Shown one piece after another: positions 6,145 to 13,901 of a stretch of 26,866 bases of DNA. This DNA is from JAFGDH01 sp964447525 (GTDB lineage Archaea; Aenigmatarchaeota; Aenigmatarchaeia; QMZP01; QMZT01): the NCBI GenBank assembly GCA_964447525.1, contig CAYUSU010000017.1, positions 1 to 26,866 on the forward strand. Direction: 5' to 3'. The notes beneath the pieces were generated by a model. The model did not search any database and had not been told where the DNA came from. It saw only the letters and a list, made by a program, of their open reading frames with translations. Every line of letters starts with the position of its first letter. The stretch's first letter is position 1. Both the position numbers and the translations under genes were made by a program.

Positions 6145-8547
6145 ATGGGGTCAGATGAACTGGAAATCACATCAAAATACGTAGACAAGCCGAAAGAGCT
6201 CACTCTGAATGACCTTTTACTTCTGATAGGAAAGCTTGAAGCCAAATACAAAACCATTGACCGGGATCAGGACAGCAAGATATCACACATCAACAGGAAA
6301 ATCGAAGAAACGGAAAAGTCGGTCAAGGATTCCGGAAACAAGATACACATGCTCAAGGAAATTATCAAGGGAATAGATAGCGGGAAGATTGCCGATTATC
6401 TCGCCAAGCTTAGTAAAAATTTCGATGAAAACAAAGATTCCATAGAAAACAACAAAAGAAAACTTTCCAGAATGGCTGAATCCCTTCTGAAGAACGAAGA
6501 AAAGATTGAAAGTATATCTCGTAAGAAAGGATCCAAATATTACGATGAAATGAACGTGATGCTCGACAGGATTAACAGCGACCTGAAACGAATGGAAGGG
6601 GACCACGACATCCTGCAGAAGAGATTAAAGGAATTCGGACGGCTCAGCGCAAGGGTAGAAAAGATTGAAAAGATGCCCGGGAATGAACGGTTATCCAAAA
6701 GGGTGGACGGGCTTGAGGGAAAGATTTCCGGATTGAAGGGAAATGCTCCTGAGATACACGGCGAGATAGACATGCTTGCCAAGAAATTCGATAGCGAACT
6801 GGATGAAATAAGGAAGGACGGCCAGAACCTGGAAAAGAAGATACTTGACAAGATACCCGATTCCGGAGAACTTGAAAAAAGGATAATCGTCGTGGAAGGA
6901 AAGGTTTCGGAACTCGGAAAAACCAGGCCCGCTAAAATATCCATTCTCTCGAAGGGGCTTGACACGAAACTCGGGAAAATCCAGAAGATGATAGTGGACA
7001 TGGGAGAAAAGCACGGAAGACTGGAAAAAAAGATGAGAAAATATGATGATTTCGAGAAAAAAATCCTTTCTGTTGAAAAGAGGATACCGGAACCCTTTGA
7101 CATACACAAGGTAAATATTCCGGGTATGGATGATCTGAAAAAGAAGATGAACGTATTCAGGATGGATCTGGAAAGATTCGGGAAGAAAAAGGACCCTGAT
7201 ATACCGAGACTTTCGAAGGACATGAATAGGAACTTCGACGAGATTGGGAAGAATCTGGCTAAAATATATACGGTACAGGATGATTTCCGGACCAATTTGA
7301 AAGAAATGGATGGACTTCGGAACAAAATGGAGAAAAAAATAAATTCCTTCGGGAAGATGGAAGAAGAGCTTTCCAAAGAAAAAAGCACTTTCAGGGAAAT
7401 GAAGTCCATGGCTTCTGTTGAGGTGAGGGAATTCGGGAAGCTGAAAAAACAGATGATGAAAAAGCTGAAAGACCTTTCGGTACTCGGGTCGAGGGTCGAG
7501 GTCATGGACAAGAAGATTCGAGATATTGAGATTGACAAACGGCTAAAGGCGATGGAGACTCTGAAACCGGGGATAGAAAAGACGAAATTCGATGTCAACA
7601 GGATCGGGAAAGAACAGAACGAGATGAAGAGGAAGAGCGAAGAATTCTACAAGAAGATGCTTTCAAATAATCATAACTGGCAGGAGAAGGCCGAAGGGAT
7701 GATTTCGAAGATGGAGAACTCCATGGACAAGCGGATACTCGACCTGGAAGGGGACGTGGGAAGCTACAGGAACGAACTGGCTGACCTGAGAAGAACGACT
7801 GATACTGAAGCCGCCAAGAAGATGGTATCCGAGGCGCAGTCGAGGGTAAAAGCTATGGCGTATGACGTGGAGAGCATTTCTTCAGAAATAACGAAGTTTA
7901 ACGATTCCATGGAAGTCATACTGAAAAGGATCACCGGTCTGGAAGAGTTCCGGGATTCCGTGAGGGAGGAAGTGATAGAAAAGGATCTTGCGGATGTTGT
8001 TGAGATAGCCGGTTCGGTAAAGACGGATATAGACGGACTAAAGACGGACTTCAGTCTTCTTGACAAGAGGATGGTGAATCTGGAGAAGAGCCGTGGGGAA
8101 ACGAAAGAGAAGATGGAGTTCGACATGGACTTTGTGAAAGGTAGGCTTAATACAATGGAAGACCTCCATCTGGAATCCATATTCGACCATTTCGGGAAGG
8201 TTGTCACTAACATGAGGGAGAAACAGGCGGATATAATGGAAAGACTCGGAAGCCTGGAGAAGGCGACTGGAAGGGTGCCTCCTGTCGATTTATTGGAGAA
8301 TCGGGGAATGGTCAGACGTCCCCCGTCCGAGGACACCGAAACCGTCAAGAAGGAGATGGAAGAACTGCTCATGGAGGCGACGGAAAACCTGGAATCAGGC
8401 GATCTGGAGATGGCGAGGGTCCTGCATGATCACATCCTTACATTATACAGAAAGATCAGGCCGGAAATCCCGGAGAGTTATTCAAGGCAGGTTTATTCCT
8501 TGATCAACGAGCTGGCCGAGAAAATGGAAGAACCCGAGTCAAACTGA
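6145..8547 (+). CDS. 800-aa giant coiled-coil protein with C-terminal helical hairpin, function unknown
   Basis: From about residue 20 to 720 the sequence is almost continuous charged helix with repeated hxxhxxx spacing and many LEKRI/VEKKI-like units. There is no Walker motif, signal peptide or membrane span, so it is not an SMC ATPase. A short proline-bearing break near residues 705-725 is followed by a compact hairpin (about 738-795: ATENLESGDLEMARVLHDHI, then YSLINELAEKM) resembling a TPR-like pair that could dock a partner. GAGGTTGT (6134-6141), 3 nt before the ATG, supports the start. It may be a cytoplasmic scaffold, filament or spacer. Its divergent neighbour is also a coiled coil and the two may work together. 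These roles are inference. Confidence 0.88.
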   Translation: MGSDELEITSKYVDKPKELTLNDLLLLIGKLEAKYKTIDRDQDSKISHINRKIEETEKSVKDSGNKIHMLKEIIKGIDSGKIADYLAKLSKNFDENKDSIENNKRKLSRMAESLLKNEEKIESISRKKGSKYYDEMNVMLDRINSDLKRMEGDHDILQKRLKEFGRLSARVEKIEKMPGNERLSKRVDGLEGKISGLKGNAPEIHGEIDMLAKKFDSELDEIRKDGQNLEKKILDKIPDSGELEKRIIVVEGKVSELGKTRPAKISILSKGLDTKLGKIQKMIVDMGEKHGRLEKKMRKYDDFEKKILSVEKRIPEPFDIHKVNIPGMDDLKKKMNVFRMDLERFGKKKDPDIPRLSKDMNRNFDEIGKNLAKIYTVQDDFRTNLKEMDGLRNKMEKKINSFGKMEEELSKEKSTFREMKSMASVEVREFGKLKKQMMKKLKDLSVLGSRVEVMDKKIRDIEIDKRLKAMETLKPGIEKTKFDVNRIGKEQNEMKRKSEEFYKKMLSNNHNWQEKAEGMISKMENSMDKRILDLEGDVGSYRNELADLRRTTDTEAAKKMVSEAQSRVKAMAYDVESISSEITKFNDSMEVILKRITGLEEFRDSVREEVIEKDLADVVEIAGSVKTDIDGLKTDFSLLDKRMVNLEKSRGETKEKMEFDMDFVKGRLNTMEDLHLESIFDHFGKVVTNMREKQADIMERLGSLEKATGRVPPVDLLENRGMVRRPPSEDTETVKKEMEELLMEATENLESGDLEMARVLHDHILTLYRKIRPEIPESYSRQVYSLINELAEKMEEPESN

Positions 8548-8554
8548 TTCGTTC

Positions 8555-8562
8555 TTAAAAAT
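8555..8562 (+). promoter_or_regulatory. TATA-like element for the frameshifted orphan gene
   Basis: TTAAAAAT is centred about 24.5 bp before the ATG at 8583, the leaderless distance. The promoter therefore looks intact although the gene is broken. Confidence 0.4.
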
Positions 8563-8582
8563 TTTACCATAAAAAAATAAGC

Positions 8583-9067
8583 ATGAAACACTTACCGGAA
8601 CAATGGGATGGAATATCTTCCGAATGGAATCCTGACCATATCCCCGTAATATCGAAAACATCTTTAAGTTTACCCGGTATATATGGCTTTGACGATTTTG
8701 AGAGGGAAAAAAATATTCATATGAGCACTCGGTTGTATGTAATCTCATAACAGGCGCCAACCAACTCATCAGGGATAATAATTACATTGAAGCGGTAAAA
8801 CTGCTTCACACCGCACGTGACCATGTAAAAAATGCATTAAAATTTTGCGATGATGCGAACTCATTATGCGAATTGTTTAAACATGTTAAAATGTCCCTTT
8901 CTTTTTCGTATATTTCTGATTTTTCGGAAAGAACTGGAATCCAGATCAGGGTAACTGATGGTAGTCATATTCGTCAGGCCGCAGAAGTGGTTCTAAGCCA
9001 AGGTAGCGTATACCATGAAAAAATGAACAATTTCTCTAAAATTGATTTATATCACGATGAAAAATAA
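8583..9067 (+). pseudogene. Orphan protein A, frameshifted at an A7 run; paralogue of the next gene
   Basis: From ATG 8583 the frame reads MKHLPEQWDGISSEWNPDHI through GFDDFEREKN and then stops at 8748-8750. Adding one A to the seven-A run at 8707-8713 restores a ~161-residue protein. It continues KKYSYEHSVVCNLITGANQL and DNNYIEAVKLLHTARDHV and ends FSKIDLYHDEK at 9067. Its layout matches the following protein (9183-9623): FDDF...KKY against FDKF...KKY, EAVKLLHTARDHV against EAIETLYFTRAQFV, and NNFSKIDLYHDE against KNFTRIDIAVDH at the C-terminus. The family is not recognised. The protein is predicted soluble, a helical hairpin followed by a beta segment. An assembly indel, recoding or real decay are all possible. 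Confidence 0.72.
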
Positions 9068-9076
9068 TTCTTAAGA

Positions 9077-9178
9077 ATGTTATTCCTTGAAAAACTGATG
9101 AGAGCGGGGCCTCATAAATTAGACATGTATGAAGGTACGTCTTTAGAAAGTAATAATAAAAAATTAATCTCTAATTAA
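9077..9178 (+). CDS. Possible 33-aa micro-ORF between the two orphan paralogues
   Basis: ATG 9077 opens a 33-codon frame (MLFLEKLMRAGPHKLDMYEG, then TSLESNNKKLISN). It begins inside the 12-bp palindrome ATTCTTAAGAAT (9067-9078), which directly follows the stop of orphan A. There is no ribosome binding site and no similarity that I recognise. It may be only intergenic sequence, and the palindrome could mark a transcript end. Confidence 0.2.
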   Translation: MLFLEKLMRAGPHKLDMYEGTSLESNNKKLISN

Positions 9179-9182
9179 TTTT

Positions 9183-9623
9183 ATGATATTTGACAAATTC
9201 GATACGATCACAAAAAAATATGACGAAGAATTGTCCCTTTTAAAACACCATATCATCGAAGCGGCCAGATATTTGGGAGGAGGCATGTCAGATGAGGCAA
9301 TAGAAACCCTTTATTTTACAAGAGCGCAGTTCGTTAAAACCTTTTTATGTTCTTATGATCCCGGTGAACTGCTTCAGATGACCCGTACGATGAACTCAAT
9401 GTATGTTAATGTACTCATGAATGTGACAGGTGTCAAGCCGATAAAGGTTTCTATCGTTAATGAATCAGATAACCCTGACGTTTTGCTTCAGTTGGATTTT
9501 TACGATAATCTCGATTTTATAGAAAGATGTAAGAATTTTACACGGATTGATATAGCCGTTGATCATAATATTTCTCATGAAAGTTGTTGTCCTCCGATTG
9601 GGTCACAGAATTTCGAGGGATAA
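9183..9623 (+). CDS. Orphan protein B (146 aa), paralogue of the preceding broken gene
   Basis: It starts MIFDKFDTITKKYDEELSLL, has a helical region to about residue 85, then a beta-rich part with PIKVSIVNES and LLQLDFYDNL, ending near FTRIDIAVDH. No catalytic motif is visible. The same order of elements in the upstream frameshifted gene makes a tandem duplication likely. The last ~15 residues overlap the start of aTrm56 by 47 bp. The paralogue ends at about the point where that overlap begins, so this tail may be an extension caused by loss of an earlier stop. Function unknown; not expected to be related to tRNA modification except by position. Confidence 0.7.
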   Translation: MIFDKFDTITKKYDEELSLLKHHIIEAARYLGGGMSDEAIETLYFTRAQFVKTFLCSYDPGELLQMTRTMNSMYVNVLMNVTGVKPIKVSIVNESDNPDVLLQLDFYDNLDFIERCKNFTRIDIAVDHNISHESCCPPIGSQNFEG

Positions 9624-10095
9624 GCGTATTTCTACGCACGTCGCTCTCGTGGCCAGGACGTTTGGTGCAGACAAGATCATCTACAGTGGCGAGAAGGATT
9701 CCGGGATGGAAGAATCCGTTAGCAAGGTCGTCAAACGGTGGGGCGGGAAGTTCCGGATCAGTTATCAGAAAAGCTGGCGTCATTTTCTCAAAACTTGGAA
9801 AGACCGAATCGTTCACCTGACCGTATATGGAATGCCTGTGCAGGACAAGATCATCGAGATCAAACGGGACAAAAGGGACTTACTGATCATTGTCGGAGGA
9901 GAGAAGGTGCCCGGGGAAGTTTATGATCATGCGGATTACAACATTTCGGTGACCAATCAGCCGCACTCCGAGATAGCCGCACTGACCATATTTCTGGACC
10001 GTTTCTTCGGGGGAGGGGAACTCTCAAAAAGTTTTCAGGGAGGTAACATCAAAGTGATCCCTCAGGAGAATGGAAAAAAGATAGTTGAGAAATAA
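9577..10095 (+). CDS. trm56: tRNA (cytidine(56)-2'-O)-methyltransferase, aTrm56
   Basis: This is a SPOUT-class enzyme that methylates the 2'-OH of C56 in the T-loop of archaeal tRNAs using S-adenosylmethionine. The 172-aa product begins MKVVVLRLGHRISRDKRIST HVALVARTFGADKI (family N-terminus). It contains LLIIVGGEKVPGEVYDHADY for the trefoil-knot cofactor loop and ISVTNQPHSEIAALTIFLD, the family signature. ATG 9577 is chosen because MKVVVLRLGHR is the conserved start; a TTG at 9559 would add six residues without support. It overlaps the end of the orphan B reading frame by 47 bp in another frame. Length is normal for the family. Confidence 0.93.
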   Translation: MKVVVLRLGHRISRDKRISTHVALVARTFGADKIIYSGEKDSGMEESVSKVVKRWGGKFRISYQKSWRHFLKTWKDRIVHLTVYGMPVQDKIIEIKRDKRDLLIIVGGEKVPGEVYDHADYNISVTNQPHSEIAALTIFLDRFFGGGELSKSFQGGNIKVIPQENGKKIVEK

Positions 10096-10118
10096 AAACA
10101 ATAAATGTAATTATTAAC

Positions 10119-11396
10119 ATGGATTTTTCATTCGAACATCCCGGGATTTCGGATTTTGACGTGGAGCTCACGGATTTCGAGGTGAAGGAACGGACGATTG
10201 CCTTTAGGACGTGGGAACTGGGTTTCGGTGGCAGCATTGAATCGAAGCCCACCCTTCACGAAGGGATATTGTATTTCGGGGCGGCCGACTACAACATATT
10301 CGGGATTGATGCGGTGAGCGGGGAGGAGGTCTGGAGGTTCCAGACCGGCGGAGTCATAGCGAATCCGAGTCCGCTCATTCTGGATGGTATTCTTTACATC
10401 ACGAATTACGAGGGATACCTTTATGCGATCGACATTCCCAGCAAGGAGATTATCTGGAGATTCAGGTCCGGTGACAGGTGTTGGAATACCCCTTCATATA
10501 AGGACGGAATAATATACTTCGGGAGCAAGGACGGCAACGTTTATGCGGTGGATGCGAAAACCGGGAAAGAGGTCTGGCGGTTCCAGACCGGGGATTTTGC
10601 ACTCACGAGTCCGACCCAGTGGAAAGACGTTATAATTTTCGGATCTTATGACGGGAACCTTTACTGTGTAGATGGGAAGAAGGGGAAGGAGTTATGGAGG
10701 TTCAAGACGGATGGGAACATTTTCAACGCTTTTCCTTTCCCCGTGGCGGACGGGATCGTATATTTCGGGTCCTTCGACAACAAGATATACGCCGTTGACA
10801 TAAACACGGGCAAAGAAAGATGGAGGTTCCGGACAGGGGGCGGGGTTAATTCCGTTGCCTTCCATGATAATGGCGTGATCTATATGGGAAGCCATGACAA
10901 TTTTATGTATGCCATCGATTGCGCCAGCGGGAAGGAACTGTGGAGATTTAATGCCGGGGACAGGATAGGAGCGCCTGCTTTCGTTCATGGTGATCACGTT
11001 TACTTCGGATCCGCTAATGGGTTCGTTTTCTCTCTGGAGAAGAGAACAGGGAAAGAAAGATGGAGGTTCAAGACAAACCATGAGGTATGGGCTTGCCCCC
11101 TGCTCGCTGAAGGAAGGCTGTATATCGGGGGGACCGACTGCCATATTTACTGCCTGGACACGGAAACGGGCGAAAGGATGTGGACTTTCCAGACCAGCAC
11201 ACTGACCGTTTCTCCAATGAAAAGGAACGAAAAGCATTTCTCCGCGGAGATAACAGTGAAAGGTGAGGATTACGAGGAACGCCTGGATGACAAGTACGAT
11301 TTCTCACAGGCAAAGGAGCCAATAGAAAGTGATTACCATTTCAAATCCGAGTACACCACGAAATCAGAATACCAAGCGAAGTCGGATTACAAATAG
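10119..11396 (+). CDS. Cytoplasmic PQQ-like eight-bladed beta-propeller with repetitive C-terminal tail
   Basis: The 425-aa product has eight repeats. Seven close with a WRF-[KQRN]-[TSA] strand (WRFQTGGVIANPS, WRFRSGDRCWNTP and so on) and one with WTFQTS. Inter-strand motifs are of the YFGSxDxxxYAVDxxTGKE type, typical of PQQ/BamB-type propellers. The first 45 residues supply an extra strand (IAFRTWELGFGG) that may close the ring. There is no signal peptide, so unlike BamB or alcohol dehydrogenases it probably stays in the cytoplasm as a binding scaffold. No PQQ-enzyme catalytic residues are evident. After residue ~365 the sequence leaves the propeller and ends in four 6-residue units S-[DE]-Y-x-x-K (11328-11393). 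Partner unknown. Confidence 0.88.
   Translation: MDFSFEHPGISDFDVELTDFEVKERTIAFRTWELGFGGSIESKPTLHEGILYFGAADYNIFGIDAVSGEEVWRFQTGGVIANPSPLILDGILYITNYEGYLYAIDIPSKEIIWRFRSGDRCWNTPSYKDGIIYFGSKDGNVYAVDAKTGKEVWRFQTGDFALTSPTQWKDVIIFGSYDGNLYCVDGKKGKELWRFKTDGNIFNAFPFPVADGIVYFGSFDNKIYAVDINTGKERWRFRTGGGVNSVAFHDNGVIYMGSHDNFMYAIDCASGKELWRFNAGDRIGAPAFVHGDHVYFGSANGFVFSLEKRTGKERWRFKTNHEVWACPLLAEGRLYIGGTDCHIYCLDTETGERMWTFQTSTLTVSPMKRNEKHFSAEITVKGEDYEERLDDKYDFSQAKEPIESDYHFKSEYTTKSEYQAKSDYK
11328..11393 (+). repeat. Tandem S-[DE]-Y-x-x-K hexapeptide tail in the propeller protein
   Basis: The protein ends SDYHFK SEYTTK SEYQAK SDYK. Codons vary between units, so this is a maintained peptide pattern rather than fresh DNA slippage. 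Regular Tyr/Lys spacing suggests a flexible docking or modification tail; the role is inferred only. Confidence 0.85.
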
Positions 11397-11409
11397 TTGC
11401 TATGTTTGT

Positions 11410-12315
11410 TTATTTTTTACTTGAAAATACTTTTTCTATCACTCCCGGCGGAACCGTGTCAATTGGGTTCCCGGGAAATATTGAATGGTTTTCCGGTAAT
11501 TTTTCGAAAGCATTTTTCAGCAGAAGCTTTGGTTCCATTCTCTGGGAATAATCTGTATGTGAAAGCTGATCCAAATCACCTGGTTCCATCACTATCATGT
11601 AAAGGTCTCCCCTCTTTTCAGGGACGTATGTATTGTTTCCTAACATTATCCCGTCTTTTGTGAAGCAGAAGAAGCTGGTATCACCAACCGAACTCGAATC
11701 ATACGTTTCACCGGGATTCCAGTCAAGAACCTCTTCCCCGTCGCTGGTCCTTCTGAGAGTTACTTTTGACCCGTCACCTCCAAGATCATAAATCACGCCG
11801 TTGGATGATTTGAGGAGTCTCATCTCTTCTTTTTTTCGTATTTTCTTAGTTTTGAGAACATTACCCTCGTGCCATAATCTGAATAATGATTTGTTTGCGA
11901 GGTATATCCCGTCTTTCCCAACCTCCATGTCGTGGAAATTCATAATTTCGTCTCCGCCGAGTTCGATTATTACATCCCCAGTTTCGATGTCGTATATCTT
12001 CCCTTTCCATGTTTTCCCGCCGTGAGTCGCGGAGAGCGCTATAATTCTCCCTTCATATAGATCAATGTCGAGAATTGGGGCTTCCTGCTTGTCGCCCACA
12101 GGCTTCCTATCAACGAGATTTATGGTGGAACCGTCATGTCTGCCGGCAAGCATCATAGAATCGTCTAAATATTTAACCGACGTGATCATTCCACCTAAGT
12201 AATCACCGTCGCCGGAATCGAATAGTGTTAAAGGTTTTTTGTCTGGACCGAGCAAATCAGGATGGTAACCAACCAACTTTCTTGCGGAAGGATATACTAC
12301 AGCATCGTTTGTCAT
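11410..12315 (-). CDS. Hypothetical 301-aa protein, probable beta-propeller
   Basis: It begins MTNDAVVYPSARKLVGYHPD. Repeated short beta units such as GRIIALSATHGGKTWKGKIY, GIYLANKSLFRLWHEGNVL and GVIYDLGGDGSKVTLRRTSD look like degenerate WD/propeller blades, and GDxxIEL / YDIETGDV elements recur. There is no signal peptide or membrane span. The C-terminal ~70 residues (from GDLYMIVMEPGDLDQLS on) look non-propeller. It is convergent with the PQQ-like propeller gene, the stops being 13 bp apart, but the two share no clear sequence. I do not recognise a family. The propeller call is from blade-like periodicity only. Confidence 0.72.
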   Translation of the reverse strand: MTNDAVVYPSARKLVGYHPDLLGPDKKPLTLFDSGDGDYLGGMITSVKYLDDSMMLAGRHDGSTINLVDRKPVGDKQEAPILDIDLYEGRIIALSATHGGKTWKGKIYDIETGDVIIELGGDEIMNFHDMEVGKDGIYLANKSLFRLWHEGNVLKTKKIRKKEEMRLLKSSNGVIYDLGGDGSKVTLRRTSDGEEVLDWNPGETYDSSSVGDTSFFCFTKDGIMLGNNTYVPEKRGDLYMIVMEPGDLDQLSHTDYSQRMEPKLLLKNAFEKLPENHSIFPGNPIDTVPPGVIEKVFSSKK

Positions 12316-12416
12316 AATAATCTGTGTAAATAGAGCGGAATAATCTTTTTAACCTAGATTTGTGCCAGTTTTGTCATTTTTACATTTTTTATATGTGTTA
12401 TTGTCATAATGTTTAC

Positions 12417-13100
12417 ATGAAACTCATACTTTTCGACGTTGACTGCACGTTAATGGACATCCCTGAACTGGGAAGGAGGATGTTCCCTCCGATGTTCCGG
12501 GAGGTATATGGGAAGGAGACTGATTTCTCTCCACAAGCAGAGGGATTGGCTGATCAGGCTATAGTATACAAATACATGGAAATTGAAGGTCTCACGAAAG
12601 AAGAAATCGAAGCTAAAATACAGGAAGCCGTCAGGGTTCTGATTGAAGTGTTCAAAAAGGACATAGAGAAAGACCTTAATCCATTCATTCTACCGGGTGT
12701 GAGAGAGTTGCTGAAAAGGCTTAAAGACGAAGGTTATCATCTCGGACTGCTTACCGGCAATCTGGAAGGGATTGCCTGGGAAAAGATGAAAAGGTCTGGA
12801 ATGGACGGAATATTCGAATTCGGAGGATTCGGGTCAGACGCCGTCGAAAGGGACGATCTGGTTCCGATCGCCAGAAAAAAGGCAGAACAGATACTTGGAA
12901 AAGAGATCGATCCTGAAGATATCATAGTGATCGGGGACACTCCAAAAGACGTATCATGCGCGAAAGCCGGCGGTGCGAAGTTCATAGGTGTTTCAACGGG
13001 TCATTTCTCGAAAGAAGAACTGGAAAGCAGCGGAGCAAATATCATTTTACCTGACTTTTCCGACACAGAACATGTTATGAAAACAATTAAAGAATTGTGA
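12417..13100 (+). CDS. HAD-superfamily hydrolase, phosphoglycolate-phosphatase-like
   Basis: The 227-aa product has HAD motif I LILFDVDCTLMD (D7 nucleophile, D9 acid; Cys replaces the usual Gly after the second Asp). Motif II is in LGLLTGNLEG, the basic motif III lies near VPIARKK, and motif IV is IIVIGDTPKDVSCA. A helical cap sits between about residues 15 and 90. By family it dephosphorylates a small phosphometabolite; the substrate cannot be read. ATG 12417 is preferred over an upstream start at 12360 because motif I then sits at the normal N-terminal position and TTTATATG (12388-12395) lies about 26 bp upstream. The metallo-beta-lactamase gene follows after 13 bp, probably in the same transcript. 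Confidence 0.88.
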   Translation: MKLILFDVDCTLMDIPELGRRMFPPMFREVYGKETDFSPQAEGLADQAIVYKYMEIEGLTKEEIEAKIQEAVRVLIEVFKKDIEKDLNPFILPGVRELLKRLKDEGYHLGLLTGNLEGIAWEKMKRSGMDGIFEFGGFGSDAVERDDLVPIARKKAEQILGKEIDPEDIIVIGDTPKDVSCAKAGGAKFIGVSTGHFSKEELESSGANIILPDFSDTEHVMKTIKEL

Positions 13101-13113
13101 TCATATATTATCC

Positions 13114-13857
13114 ATGAAACTTACTATTCTTGGTTGCGGGACCGTTGTTCCTGAACTTGAAAAGCACATGGCCGGGCATCTTCTTGAAATCAGCGGAAAG
13201 AAATATCTATTCGATGCCGGACCGGGAACCGTTTATCAGATACTGAAGGCGAAAGTTGACATCAAAGATATAGATCACATGTTCTTCACACATTTCCATA
13301 ATGATCACATTTCTGATCTTCCTGCTTTGATATGGGTTTATCATTCCAGACTAAAACGGGAGAAACCATTGAATTTGTACGGACCAACCGGATTCTTGGA
13401 ATATGTTAATTTGCTTTCTACCAAGATAATTAGGGCGGGTGAACTTGATTGCGAATTGATTCCGAAAGAACATGATGAAGACGAATTTGAAGTTGACGGG
13501 ATGAAAATTTCCACGAAAAAAATGATTCACAAGGAAGCGATAGGATACCGTATTGAACATAAAGGAAAAGTGCTTGTTTATTCCGGCGATACGAAATACT
13601 TCCCAGAGCTTGCTAATTTCGCGAAGAACGCTGATGTGTTTTTGTGCGAGTGTTCGCTGCTGAAGGAGAATCTTGGAAGGGAAGAACACATGACCCCGGA
13701 GGACTGTGGAAGGGTGGCGAAGGAAGCTGGCGTGAAAAAGCTGGTTCTGACTCACATATACCCGGAAATCCCCGAAGAAAAGGTCTTGGAAATCGTTAAA
13801 AAGACCTTTGACGGCGAAGTGATCATAGCGAAGGACCTGATGACCGTTGAAGTGTGA
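13114..13857 (+). CDS. RNase Z-like metallo-beta-lactamase-fold hydrolase
   Basis: The 247-aa product begins MKLTILGCGTVVPE and has the metal motif THFHNDH (H60, H62, D64, H65). It then shows MIHKEAIGYRIEH, VYSGDTKYF (the bridging Asp), EHMTPEDCGRVAKEAG and VLTHIYPE, the order found in RNase Z and related arylsulfatase-like enzymes. It is shorter than tRNA-processing RNase Z (about 300 aa) and no long exosite arm is evident. It may act on other phosphodiesters rather than on tRNA 3' trailers. It follows the HAD gene by 13 bp. Fold assignment is firm; the substrate is not. Confidence 0.85.
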   Translation: MKLTILGCGTVVPELEKHMAGHLLEISGKKYLFDAGPGTVYQILKAKVDIKDIDHMFFTHFHNDHISDLPALIWVYHSRLKREKPLNLYGPTGFLEYVNLLSTKIIRAGELDCELIPKEHDEDEFEVDGMKISTKKMIHKEAIGYRIEHKGKVLVYSGDTKYFPELANFAKNADVFLCECSLLKENLGREEHMTPEDCGRVAKEAGVKKLVLTHIYPEIPEEKVLEIVKKTFDGEVIIAKDLMTVEV

Positions 13858-13860
13858 ATA

Positions 13861-13868
13861 TTTTATAA
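13861..13868 (+). promoter_or_regulatory. TATA box for the first tandem HAD gene
   Basis: TTTTATAA lies 41 bp before the ATG at 13902. Initiation about 25 bp downstream would leave a short leader with the ribosome binding site GTGAT (13894-13898) 3 nt before the ATG. Confidence 0.45.
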
Positions 13869-13901
13869 GTGATTTACTACAATACTCAACGAAGTGATGA
13901 C

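Noticed and set aside
6540..7598. Long minus-strand open frame (352 codons) rich in Ser/Phe/Ile
   Set aside because: It is antisense to the 800-aa coiled-coil gene; such composition is the usual mirror of Lys/Glu-rich codons.
12360..12416. N-terminal extension of the first HAD gene (19 residues, Cys/Tyr-rich)
   Set aside because: It runs through the TATA element at 12388-12395 and pushes motif I away from its usual N-terminal place.
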